Below, in pieces: positions 52,112-59,819 of a stretch of DNA of 64,000 nucleotides. The translations under genes and the position numbers were made by a program. The DNA comes from Streptomyces sp. SAI-135 (lineage in GTDB: Bacteria; Actinomycetota; Actinomycetes; Streptomycetales; Streptomycetaceae): contig NZ_JARXYP010000002.1 of assembly GCF_029893805.1 (NCBI RefSeq), positions 1,426,001 to 1,490,000 on the forward strand. The letters are read 5' to 3'. Below the pieces are notes generated by a model. The model was not told where the DNA came from and searched no databases. It saw nothing but the letters and a program-made list of their open reading frames with translations. Numbering within the stretch: position 1 is the first letter of the stretch; every line of letters starts with the position of its first letter.

Positions 52112-53635
52112 ATGACCCGTTACGCGGCACCCGGCACCGAGGGCGCGATCGTCTCCTACCAGGCGCGCTACGACCACTTCATCGGTGGCGAGTACGTGCC
52201 GCCGGCGCGCGGGCAGTACTTCGAGAACCCGTCGCCGGTGACCGGGCAGCCCTTCACCGAGGTCGCCCGGGGCACCGCCGAGGACGTGGAGCGGGCGCTG
52301 GACGCCGCACACGCCGCCGCGCCCGGCTGGGGCCGGACGTCGGTCACCGAGCGCTCCGACATCATGCTCAAGATCGCCGATCGCATGGAGGCGCACCTGG
52401 AGCAGCTCGCCGTCGCGGAGAGCTGGGAGAACGGCAAGCCGGTGCGCGAGACGCTGGCCGCCGACATCCCCCTCGCCATCGACCACTTCCGGTACTTCGC
52501 GGGGGCGATCCGTGCGCAGGAGGGCTCTCTCGGCGAGCTCGACGACGACACGGTGGCGTACCACTTCCATGAGCCGCTCGGTGTGGTCGCGCAGATCATC
52601 CCGTGGAACTTCCCGATTCTGATGGCGGTGTGGAAGCTCGCCCCGGCCCTCGCGGCGGGCAACGCGGTCGTCATCAAGCCGGCCGAGCAGACCCCGGCCT
52701 CCATCCACTACTGGATGAGTCTGATCGCGGACCTGCTGCCACCGGGCGTGGTGAACATCGTCAACGGCTTCGGAGTGGAGGCGGGCAAGCCGCTCGCGTC
52801 CAGTCCGCGGGTGGCGAAGGTGGCGTTCACCGGGGAGACGACCACGGGGCGGCTGATCATGCAGTACGCCTCGGAGAACATCAAACCGGTCACTCTCGAA
52901 CTCGGCGGCAAGTCTCCGAACATCTTCTTCGACGACGTCTGGGCGCGCGACGACGACTTCCGGGACAAGGCGCTCGAAGGGTTCACGATGTTCGCCCTCA
53001 ACCAGGGCGAGGTCTGCACGTGTCCGTCCCGGGCGCTGATCCAGCGCGGCAACTACGCCGAGTTCCTCGAGGCGGCCGTGGCCCGCACCGAGCTCATCAA
53101 GCCGGGCCATCCCCTCGACACCGACACGATGATCGGCGCCCAGGCCTCCAACGACCAGCTGGAGAAGATCCTCTCGTACCTGGACGTCGGCCGGCAGGAG
53201 GGCGCGAAGGTCCTCACCGGCGGCGAACGCATCGAGTACGACGGCGAGTTGAAGGGCGGCTACTACGTCCAGCCGACGATCTTCGAGGGCGACAACCGCA
53301 TGCGGATCTTCCAGGAGGAGATCTTCGGCCCCGTCGTCTCGGTGACGTCCTTCGACGACTTCGACGACGCCCTGAAGATCGCCAACGACACGCTGTACGG
53401 CCTCGGGGCGGGCGTGTGGACCCGAGACATGAACACCGCGTACCGGGCGGGGCGGGCGATCCAGGCGGGCCGGGTGTGGACCAACTGCTACCACGCGTAC
53501 CCGGCGCACGCAGCCTTCGGCGGGTACAAGCAGTCGGGGATCGGGCGGGAGACGCACAAGATGATGCTGGAGCACTACCAGCAGACCAAGAATCTGCTGG
53601 TGTCGTACTCGCCGAAGAAGCTGGGGTTCTTCTAG
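52112..53635 (+). CDS. NAD-dependent aldehyde dehydrogenase (ExaC/AldB type)
   Basis: A 507-residue aldehyde dehydrogenase oxidising aldehydes (acetaldehyde-like in this subgroup) to acids with NAD(P)+. Motifs: [35 protein letters not shown], the general base in [13 protein letters not shown], the nucleophile in [11 protein letters not shown], and [10 protein letters not shown] plus the C-terminal [15 protein letters not shown]. The CTCPSR variant of the Cys motif is characteristic of the AldB/ExaC group. AAGGAGG precedes ATG 52112. The GAF regulator upstream and terminator downstream frame it as the end of that unit. Confidence 0.95.
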   Translation: MTRYAAPGTEGAIVSYQARYDHFIGGEYVPPARGQYFENPSPVTGQPFTEVARGTAEDVERALDAAHAAAPGWGRTSVTERSDIMLKIADRMEAHLEQLAVAESWENGKPVRETLAADIPLAIDHFRYFAGAIRAQEGSLGELDDDTVAYHFHEPLGVVAQIIPWNFPILMAVWKLAPALAAGNAVVIKPAEQTPASIHYWMSLIADLLPPGVVNIVNGFGVEAGKPLASSPRVAKVAFTGETTTGRLIMQYASENIKPVTLELGGKSPNIFFDDVWARDDDFRDKALEGFTMFALNQGEVCTCPSRALIQRGNYAEFLEAAVARTELIKPGHPLDTDTMIGAQASNDQLEKILSYLDVGRQEGAKVLTGGERIEYDGELKGGYYVQPTIFEGDNRMRIFQEEIFGPVVSVTSFDDFDDALKIANDTLYGLGAGVWTRDMNTAYRAGRAIQAGRVWTNCYHAYPAHAAFGGYKQSGIGRETHKMMLEHYQQTKNLLVSYSPKKLGFF

Positions 53636-53647
53636 GCACGGGAAGAC

Positions 53648-53689
53648 GGCGCCCGGGGCTCGGCAGATGCCGCCCGGGCGCCCTTTCTT
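53648..53689 (+). terminator. Rho-independent terminator after aldehyde dehydrogenase
   Basis: GGCGCCCGGG (53648-53657) pairs with CCCGGGCGCC (53673-53682), followed by CTTTCTT. The 10-base perfect GC stem plus T-run is the most classical terminator in the window. Confidence 0.9.
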
Positions 53690-53744
53690 GTTCGTGCGGA
53701 AGCGCCCCCCAGGCTTCGGTCGGCCGGTCAGCCTGGCGTTCGGA

Positions 53745-54101
53745 TCACCGGAAGCCGTGGTGGGCCAGGCCCAGAAGCAGAGCTGCCACGGCGGTGGCGA
53801 GGAAGACGATCCCGCCCACGATGTTCCGGGACCCGACCCGCAGGTGAGCGATGACGGCGCCGACGAAGTAGAGGACGAGGCCGCAGGCGGCGAGAGTTCC
53901 CAGGACGGGCACGGCGAGCCCGGCCAGCAGCCCCGCGGTACCGGCCGCGAGCAGCATGCCGAGCACCGGGACCCACTTGCGGGGCACGCCTTTCATGTCC
54001 GCCTGGGTCTTGGGGTATTCGTGGCCGATCAGGTAGGTGACGGCGGCGGCCCCGTTGAAGACCGCGCCGACGAGGGTCACCGTGAGGTAGGCGGCGAACA
54101 A
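53745..54101 (-). CDS. DoxX-like family membrane protein
   Basis: A 118-residue four-helix membrane protein. I start at TTG 54101, which has AAAAGGGGAC ahead; longer readings add an Arg/Pro-rich, non-hydrophobic leader. The body (LFAAYLTVTLVGAVFNGAAAVTYLIGHEYPKTQADMKGVPRKWVPVLGMLLAAGTAGLLAGL ... LGTLAACGLVLYFVGAVIAHLRVG) matches DoxX_2 proteins. These are poorly characterised, some tied to redox or membrane stress. It converges toward the aldehyde dehydrogenase terminator. Confidence 0.85.
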   Translation of the reverse strand: MFAAYLTVTLVGAVFNGAAAVTYLIGHEYPKTQADMKGVPRKWVPVLGMLLAAGTAGLLAGLAVPVLGTLAACGLVLYFVGAVIAHLRVGSRNIVGGIVFLATAVAALLLGLAHHGFR

Positions 54102-54317
54102 CTTGTCCCCTTTTCCGTGTGTTCCGTAGCCGGGTGCTGCTGGGCAACCCGTTGCGGGACGCCCTTCTCCGGGTGGACGGACAGCCGGTCGCCTTTTGTG
54201 ACATCGGCGGGCAGGACAGCCACGGTGTTTCGGGTGAGACCGAAAGTGCGTGCGGGGCACGCGGGCTCACGGACAACCTGAAGGCGACCGAAGACGTACG
54301 GGTACGGGGGAGACCTG

Positions 54318-55259
54318 GTGCGCAGAATCGCCGCGCTGTCACTGCTGTCACTGCTGTTGCTCGCCACGATCGCCGCCTGCGGGCCGGGCGACCCGGGCGT
54401 GCCCGCCGCGCGCGCCGAGCCGGACACGGGGCTCCCGCGCGAAGCCACCACCCGTGAACTCACCACCCTGCGCCGGGCCGAGAACATCCTGGAGCGGCGC
54501 TGCATGGCTCGCGCCGGATTCCACCTGCCCGCGGCACCCGAACCGGTCCGCACCGGCCCCGAGCCGCCACCGATGGCGCTCGTCCTGGCCGATCCCGTCT
54601 GGGCGCGCGAGCACGGCTACGGCGCCCGCGTGCGCACCCCGCAGGAGACCGCCCGGCTGCGCGCGGACGACCCCGTGGGCGACCACCTGAGGGCGTTGCC
54701 CGCCGAGCGGCGTGCGCAGGCGCTGCGTGCCTGGCAGGGCGGTGGTGTCGACACCGTGGAGGTCACCCTCCCCAGTGGGATGACGACCGGGCGCAGCACT
54801 CGCGGCTGCACCAGCGAGGCGCGGGGCGAGTTGTACGGCGACTTCCGCACCTGGTTCGGCGCGGACGCCGTGGACCGCGGGGTCACGGCGCTGGCCCTGA
54901 GCCGGGCGCAGGCGGATCCCGGCTTCACGCGAGCACTGCGGGGCTGGTCGGACTGTGTGGCCGGGCGCGGGCTGCCGTACCGGTCGCCGCTCCGGCTGCG
55001 GGCCGCGCTCGGCGACTCGGCGCCTGCGGCCAAGGAGATCGAGTACGCCGTCGCCGAGGCAGCGTGCGCCGTCGGCTCCGGCCTCGCGGAGGTCGCGGAG
55101 CGCGTCGAGAAGCGGCACCTCGCGCAGGTGCGTGAGCAGTACCTCGCCGACGTGCACAACGCCCGCCGGATGCGGCTCGCCGCGCTGCCGAGGGCGGATC
55201 GGATCGTCCGCGACGACGACTCGTCGACGATCAACACCCACACGGGAGGCATGAGATGA
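54318..55259 (+). CDS. Hypothetical secreted lipoprotein
   Basis: A 313-residue exported protein that I do not assign to a family. GTG 54318 has GGGGAG at five bases. The N-terminal hydrophobic segment ends in a lipobox (LLLATIAACGPG), so it is probably lipid-anchored to the membrane. The mature part is helical and Arg-rich, with cysteine pairs (ERRCMARAGFHLP, RGCTSEARGELYGDF, WSDCVAGRG, EAACAVGSGLAE) spaced as in secreted Streptomyces proteins. Its stop overlaps the next start (ATGA), coupling it to the I36-like gene. Confidence 0.8.
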   Translation: MRRIAALSLLSLLLLATIAACGPGDPGVPAARAEPDTGLPREATTRELTTLRRAENILERRCMARAGFHLPAAPEPVRTGPEPPPMALVLADPVWAREHGYGARVRTPQETARLRADDPVGDHLRALPAERRAQALRAWQGGGVDTVEVTLPSGMTTGRSTRGCTSEARGELYGDFRTWFGADAVDRGVTALALSRAQADPGFTRALRGWSDCVAGRGLPYRSPLRLRAALGDSAPAAKEIEYAVAEAACAVGSGLAEVAERVEKRHLAQVREQYLADVHNARRMRLAALPRADRIVRDDDSSTINTHTGGMR

Positions 55260-55792
55260 AGCGATACCTACGAAGCGCCCTGGCCACAGCGGCGGTGATC
55301 GGGCTGCTCACCACGGCCGGCCCCGCCATGGCCGCCTCGGAGGCCGGGCCCTCCGCGCCCACGGCGACCGGTGCCACACCTGGCGCACCGACCCCGGTGC
55401 GGCCCGGCACCGACCTCAGTCAACTGGCCGCCGCCGACGGCGCGGACGGCTACCTCTACGCCTACGACCTGCCCAACTTCCAGGGCGACTGGTGCCGGTG
55501 GGACCGCGACGACGAGTGGTGGGGCAACGACTGCGGCAACTTCAACGACCGCGCGACGTCGGTCTGGAACAACGGTTTCCCCGGCCTCTTCAGCGAGGTC
55601 TCGCTGCGCCGCGACGTGAGCCCCAGCACGAACCAGTCGATGTTCTGCATCGAGGCCGGCAACTACTACGCCGACCTGTCGCTCGGCTACGAGAAGTTCC
55701 TCGACGGCGGCTGGGCGGACAACGCGGTCAGCGGACACCACTGGTTCACCGACGACGCGGACTACATCCACGACCCGCACTACGCCTGCTGA
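55256..55792 (+). CDS. Secreted peptidase-inhibitor I36 / beta-gamma-crystallin-like protein
   Basis: A 178-residue secreted protein with signal peptide (ATAAVIGLLTTAGPAMAA), a Thr/Pro/Gly linker and a compact C-terminal domain: GYLYAYDLPNFQGDWCRWDRDDEWW, DRATSVWNNGFPGLFSEVSLRRD, MFCIEAGNYYADLSLGYEKFLDGGWADNAVSGHHWF. This resembles peptidase inhibitor family I36 (SMI-type), a crystallin-like fold. Whether it inhibits a protease or binds wall material is unknown. Coupled to the lipoprotein upstream and 14 bases ahead of the amidase gene, it appears to be part of one operon. Confidence 0.85.
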   Translation: MKRYLRSALATAAVIGLLTTAGPAMAASEAGPSAPTATGATPGAPTPVRPGTDLSQLAAADGADGYLYAYDLPNFQGDWCRWDRDDEWWGNDCGNFNDRATSVWNNGFPGLFSEVSLRRDVSPSTNQSMFCIEAGNYYADLSLGYEKFLDGGWADNAVSGHHWFTDDADYIHDPHYAC

Positions 55793-55806
55793 CCGGAGCG
55801 ACGAAC

Positions 55807-57291
55807 GTGACGATCACCATCAACGAACGTGACACCTGGGGACAGTACGCTCCCGAAGAGGTGCGGGCCCATGCCTCGGCCCCGCCCGAGGCCAACCTGA
55901 AAGAGCCGTGGTCCGGACACATGGGTGTGTTCCTGCACCACCTCGGCGCCGGCAGCACCAGCGACCTCCGGACGGAGGAAGACTGCCGCCGGACCGTCGC
56001 CAAGATCTACTGGGACCACAAGAGCAGCGGCGAGTACTACGGAGACATCGCCTACAACTTCCTCGTATGCCCGCACGGACAGGTCTACGAGGGGCGTGGA
56101 TACGAGCGCGGCGAGGGGAACCAGGGCCTCGCCGGCGACATCGAGGGTGTCGGGCGCAACGCGGGCTTCTACTCGATCGTGGGCATGATCCGCTCGCAGG
56201 ACGTGCCGACCGAGACCCTCCTGCGTTCGATCAGGGGCCTGATCGACCATCTTCGTCACGACGCCCCGCGCAACAGGACCGGGGACAGGATCTTCCCGCA
56301 CTCCTTCAACTACGAGACCGACTGCCCCGGCAACCTGCACATGTACGCCCGACCGGGATCGGTGGTCGACCCGTCCGCTGCGTGGCGGGCGCTTCCCGAC
56401 ATCTACGTGTCCCGGACGCAGAGGTGGGTGAACAACACCTACAAGACGGCGCCCGGATACGTGATCTGCTCCGAAACCGGCTACACCGGCTGGAACACCG
56501 TCCTCGCCCTCACCCAGGGGCTTCAGCACGAACTCGGCATCTCCCCCACCGTCCAGAACTTCGGCCCCGGCACGTTCGACGCGGTGAGGAACCACGAGCT
56601 CGTGCCGGAGTTCGAGCGGAACGAGAACCTGCTGCGCCTGTACAACGGGGCACTGTGGTGCAAGGGCTACTGGGCCTCCCAGACCCTGGGCGGATGGGGC
56701 GAGGATCCCGAGACGTCCCTGCGGCAGCTCTACGCCGACATGGGTCTGAACGCCGCGGACGCCGGGCAGCGCCTGGCCATGTGGCCGCATGTGCTGAAGG
56801 CGCTGCTGCGCATGGACCAGTTCCGGCTCGTGCCCGGTGGTGACCCCCATGTCCGGGCGATCCAGCAGCGGCTGAACTCCCGCTATGTCGCGGGGATCGG
56901 GATCCCGGCGATGAGTCTTGTGCCCTGCGACGGGATCTACTCCCGTGATGTCCAGCAGGGCCTCATGATGGCCATTCAGTACGAGATCGGGATCGCCCCC
57001 GGGTTCGATCAACGGGTACTTCGGACCGGGAACGCAGGCAGCCCTCAAGGGGAGGGGCTCGGCGACCCTCTCGGGAGATCTGCGGTACCTGTTCCGTGCC
57101 GCGTGCTACTTCAACTCACCGACGTACACGGCGAACGGGCAGGCGCACTACCTGTCGGCGGACATCGGCACCGATGCCCAGACCGGCACGCACACCGGGT
57201 GGCTGCAGGCCTTCCAGAGGTTCTCCCAGCTCCCCGTCACGGGCCACAACGACTACGCGACGTGGGCGCAGCTCCTCGTGTCGTCCGGTGA
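55807..57291 (+). CDS. Amidase and peptidoglycan-binding part of a frameshifted cell-wall hydrolase
   Basis: Starts at GTG 55807 behind CGGAG. Residues 1-200 form a PGRP/Amidase_2-like domain (RDTWGQYAPEE, GVFLHHLGAGSTSD, YGDIAYNFLVCPHGQVYEGRGYERGEG, NYETDCPGNLHMYA). Residues 210-400 contain two peptidoglycan-binding-like repeats (VLALTQGLQHELGISPTVQNFGPGTFDAV; DPHVRAIQQRLNSRY). From base 57004 the frame is wrong: the natural continuation (SINGYFGPGTQAALKGRG) lies in the +1 frame and leads into the DUF1906 domain at 57278-57955. The last 95 residues of this frame are nonsense. No signal peptide is visible. Confidence 0.8.
   Translation: MTITINERDTWGQYAPEEVRAHASAPPEANLKEPWSGHMGVFLHHLGAGSTSDLRTEEDCRRTVAKIYWDHKSSGEYYGDIAYNFLVCPHGQVYEGRGYERGEGNQGLAGDIEGVGRNAGFYSIVGMIRSQDVPTETLLRSIRGLIDHLRHDAPRNRTGDRIFPHSFNYETDCPGNLHMYARPGSVVDPSAAWRALPDIYVSRTQRWVNNTYKTAPGYVICSETGYTGWNTVLALTQGLQHELGISPTVQNFGPGTFDAVRNHELVPEFERNENLLRLYNGALWCKGYWASQTLGGWGEDPETSLRQLYADMGLNAADAGQRLAMWPHVLKALLRMDQFRLVPGGDPHVRAIQQRLNSRYVAGIGIPAMSLVPCDGIYSRDVQQGLMMAIQYEIGIAPGFDQRVLRTGNAGSPQGEGLGDPLGRSAVPVPCRVLLQLTDVHGERAGALPVGGHRHRCPDRHAHRVAAGLPEVLPAPRHGPQRLRDVGAAPRVVR
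57001..57006 (+). other. Apparent single-base insertion (frameshift site)
   Basis: Run CCCCCGGGTTCG: removing one base here joins IGIAPG to SINGYFGPG and restores a 715-residue reading from 55807 to 57955. Cause may be a sequencing error in a GC run, a real mutation, or less likely a programmed shift. Confidence 0.75.
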
Positions 57292-57955
57292 CACCTCACG
57301 CGACGCCACCGGCTGCGACTGCATCACCGAGATCACCCCGCAGCGTGGTCAGTTGCTCAAGTCCAACGGCTACCGCATCGTCGGCCGCTACCTCGACGAG
57401 CATCTGGCCCCGGGCGACGACGGCTATCTCGGCAAGGCGCTCAAGCCCGGAGAGCCGCAGACCATTCTGAACGCCGGGCTCAGGTTCTTCCCCATCTTCC
57501 AGTACAACGGCACGCAACTGGGCAACTTCACCTACGACAAGGGCTACGACCAGGGCAAGAAGGCCCACGCCAAGGCCGTCGAACACGGAATCGGCGCCGG
57601 TACCTGCATCTACTTCGGGGTCGACTACGACGCGACCGACGAGGAGATCACCAGCCATGTCGTGCCGTACTTCAACGGCGTCAGGGCCGGCCTCGCCGAA
57701 CTCGGCAGCCGCTACACCTTCGGCGTCTACGGCTCCCGCAACGTGTGCATCCGGGTGTCGAAGGACGCCGGCGCCCGCTGGTCGTTCGTCTCCGGGATGT
57801 CCTGGGGGTTCTCCGGGAACCTCGGATTCCCGCTGCCGGAGAACTGGTCGTTCAACCAGATCCACGAGTACCAGTTCCAGCCGGGCTGGGGCCTGGACCA
57901 CAACATCTGGCGGGACGGCGGCGATCCCGGTGTCTCCGCCGTCGGCCAGGGATGA
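57278..57955 (+). CDS. DUF1906 glycoside-hydrolase-like domain (C-terminal part of the frameshifted protein)
   Basis: Frame is open from 57005, but its first start codon is GTG 57278, without a ribosome site, so it is best read as the continuation of the preceding gene. The domain is the Rv2525c-like DUF1906 TIM barrel: DATGCDCITEITPQRGQLLKSNGYRIVGRYLDEH, PIFQYNGTQLGNFTYDKGYDQGKKAHAKAVEHG, TCIYFGVDYDATDEEI, YTFGVYGSRNVC and the C-terminal DHNIWRDGGDPG. Such domains are linked to wall glycan cleavage. Together with the amidase part it forms a two-activity wall hydrolase. Confidence 0.8.
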   Translation: MSSGDTSRDATGCDCITEITPQRGQLLKSNGYRIVGRYLDEHLAPGDDGYLGKALKPGEPQTILNAGLRFFPIFQYNGTQLGNFTYDKGYDQGKKAHAKAVEHGIGAGTCIYFGVDYDATDEEITSHVVPYFNGVRAGLAELGSRYTFGVYGSRNVCIRVSKDAGARWSFVSGMSWGFSGNLGFPLPENWSFNQIHEYQFQPGWGLDHNIWRDGGDPGVSAVGQG

Positions 57956-57967
57956 GGGAGGAAGTCG

Positions 57968-58642
57968 ATGATCTCCAGACGCACTCTGCTGGGTGCCGCC
58001 GGCACCGGCCTGCTGGTCGTGGCGTCGGGCACCCTGGCAGGCCCCGTCGCGGCGGCCGCGCCACGCGCCGGGGCCTGGACGGGGGACGTGTCCGCCAACG
58101 GATGGCGGATCGATCCCTCCGCCGTGACCGTGCACCCCGTCGAGGGGTCCGCCGCGTCGCTCGGCCTGCGCGGTGGTGAGGCCGCGGCGGTGCTGCTGCA
58201 CGTCGCGCGGCGCTGGCACTACGAGATCGCCCCGCTGGACACGGGTGAGGGCGGCGGCGTCACCGGTGCCACCACACGGCGCACGGTCGGTGCCGACTTC
58301 GAGTCCAACCACCTCTCCGGCACCGCGATCGCGCTGCACCCCGCCGCCTATCCGCTGAAGGGGAGCGAGGGGCTGTGGCCGCACCAGGAGGCGATCGTGC
58401 GGGACATCCTCGCGGACTGTGACGGAACGGTCGTGTGGGGCGGTGACCTGGCTCCGGTGAAGGTCTCGCACTTCCACATCGCCGTCCGCCCCGGTGACAG
58501 GACCCTGGCACGGGTCGCGGCCCGGCTGGACGGCAGCCGGGCCACCGGGCCCCGCACGCAGACCGCCGGCACCGTGGCCGACCCGGCGGCCCCGGCCCGC
58601 CGTGCCAAGTCCCGGCGCCTGCACCGGGCTCAGGGCACCTGA
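57968..58642 (+). CDS. Tat-exported M15-like peptidase homologue with altered metal motif
   Basis: A 224-residue exported protein. ATG 57968 has GGGAGGAAG ahead; the signal is twin-arginine (MISRRTLLGAAGTGLLVVAS). The mature part resembles M15 D-Ala-D-Ala carboxypeptidase/endolysin folds: DFESNHLSGTAIALHP matches SxHxxGxAxD, and VVWGGDLAPVKVSHFHIAV matches the WGGD...HxH end. In the first motif the Asp ligand is replaced (TAIA instead of TAID), so zinc binding or activity may be lost or changed. The C-terminus is Ala/Arg-rich. It follows the DUF1906 part by 12 bases, last gene of the run. Confidence 0.72.
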   Translation: MISRRTLLGAAGTGLLVVASGTLAGPVAAAAPRAGAWTGDVSANGWRIDPSAVTVHPVEGSAASLGLRGGEAAAVLLHVARRWHYEIAPLDTGEGGGVTGATTRRTVGADFESNHLSGTAIALHPAAYPLKGSEGLWPHQEAIVRDILADCDGTVVWGGDLAPVKVSHFHIAVRPGDRTLARVAARLDGSRATGPRTQTAGTVADPAAPARRAKSRRLHRAQGT

Positions 58643-58733
58643 GGCGGGCAGGGACGGCGAGCGGCGGGTCGTCGAGGGCGTAGGCGCGGCGACACCGCGC
58701 CGATGGAGTTGACACCGGTACGGGCTCGATGCC

Positions 58734-58808
58734 TGGGTGTAGTCCCGCACCCAAGTGGATCGCACCGAGGAGTCGAATCCCTGCTCCTGGCCCTGATCCT
58801 ACGATCAG
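58734..58808 (+). other. Hairpin cluster after the wall-enzyme run
   Basis: TGGGTG/CACCCA (58734-58739 / 58748-58753) and CTGATC/GATCAG (58793-58798 / 58803-58808, 4-base loop). The second may terminate the operon. The segment 58770-58780 looks like a tRNA T-loop (TCGAATCC), but no tRNA fold can be built. The gap 58643-58874 holds no gene that I can see. Confidence 0.4.
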
Positions 58809-58874
58809 CGTCAGGAGGAGCTGAGGCGCCGCGAGGACCGGATCTGCGTGCGGTCCCGTCCGGCTGCGGCCCGC

Positions 58875-59714
58875 CTACGCCGGGTTCACGTCGGCGTACA
58901 GCACATGGTGGTCCGAGACCTCGTTCGGATGCACACGGTGCCTGACGGGGACGTAGTCCCGCAGGAAGACGTAGTCGAACTTGCTCTGCCAGTCGGTGGT
59001 CGGCTCGCAGGTGCCGTCGCTCCCCGGGCGGCACTGCGGGTCCGCGTCCGCGGCCAGTTTCCACATCGGGGTGAGTTCGTAGCCGTCCGGCACGGCGTTG
59101 AAGTCGCCGATGACGATCGCGCGGTCGTGCCGGGCGACCTCCTTGGCGAGGACGCCGACCTGGGCCGCCCTGACCGGCTCCTGACGTCGTTCGGCGAGGT
59201 GGGTGTTGAACAGGCGGACCTGGCGGCCGCCCACCGTGGTGGTGACCTCCATGTAGCCACGGTCCTCGGAGCCGCCGTCGGGGTACTCCTCGGTGACGAC
59301 GTCGGTCATCGGGGCGGCCGAGAGGATGGCCTCGCCGTAGCCTCCCGGGTTCCAGGGCGCTCCCCCGCAACGGCCCCAACTCTGGAGGACCGCCCCGTAC
59401 TCGACGTGGTACACGAGTCCGTGGAGGTTCTCCAGATAGTCCCGGATCTTCTCGACGTCGCCCACGCACGCCTCCTGAAGCCCGATGACCTGCGGTGCGA
59501 ACCGGGCGATCTCCGCCGCCCGGTCGTCGTTGTCCGTCTCGCAGGGGTTGCAGAGGTTCCAGGTCATCACCCGGTTCGCTACGACGTCCCGGACGGGGTC
59601 GGCGGGCAGTGACCGGGCGTCGAGGGCGCCGCTCGGGGCGCTGGGGCCGGAGAGCACCATCCAGGCCACGACCATGGCACCCACGAGCAACCACGTGGCC
59701 TTTCCGAGCACCAT
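58875..59714 (-). CDS. Endonuclease/exonuclease/phosphatase (EEP) family protein, membrane-anchored or secreted
   Basis: A 279-residue protein. ATG 59714 has GAGGAGG ahead. An N-terminal hydrophobic segment (ATWLLVGAMVVAWMVLSG) is a signal or anchor. The EEP fold motifs are complete: VMTWNLCNPC (Asn), VIGLQEACVGDVE (Glu), LFNTHLAE, IVIGDFNAVPD (Asp-x-Asn) and NEVSDHHVLYADV (terminal SDH). Such proteins cut nucleic acid or phosphodiesters (DNase I, sphingomyelinase, inositol phosphatases); cysteines and export suggest extracellular DNase or lipid phosphodiesterase activity. Substrate not determinable. Confidence 0.88.
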   Translation of the reverse strand: MVLGKATWLLVGAMVVAWMVLSGPSAPSGALDARSLPADPVRDVVANRVMTWNLCNPCETDNDDRAAEIARFAPQVIGLQEACVGDVEKIRDYLENLHGLVYHVEYGAVLQSWGRCGGAPWNPGGYGEAILSAAPMTDVVTEEYPDGGSEDRGYMEVTTTVGGRQVRLFNTHLAERRQEPVRAAQVGVLAKEVARHDRAIVIGDFNAVPDGYELTPMWKLAADADPQCRPGSDGTCEPTTDWQSKFDYVFLRDYVPVRHRVHPNEVSDHHVLYADVNPA

Positions 59715-59778
59715 CGCCTCCTCAGCGTGGACGACACGTCCGGCAACCGATGTCTGCCTCACGAGGTTATGGCACCGG

Positions 59779-59813
59779 GGCCGGCCCGCGGAACGGGTGT
59801 CCGCAGGCCGGCC
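59779..59813 (-). terminator. Terminator of the Hsp90-TPR operon
   Basis: GGCCGGCC-C-GCGG (59779-59791) pairs with CCGC-A-GGCCGGCC (59801-59813), 12 base pairs with one mismatch and a 9-base loop. It lies just beyond the TPR gene stop (59820) on the minus strand. Confidence 0.8.
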
Positions 59814-59819
59814 GGCACG

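Noticed and set aside
58705-58795. Possible tRNA gene
   Set aside because: Only a T-loop-like TCGAATCC is present; no D-arm, no paired T-stem and no consistent acceptor stem could be built.
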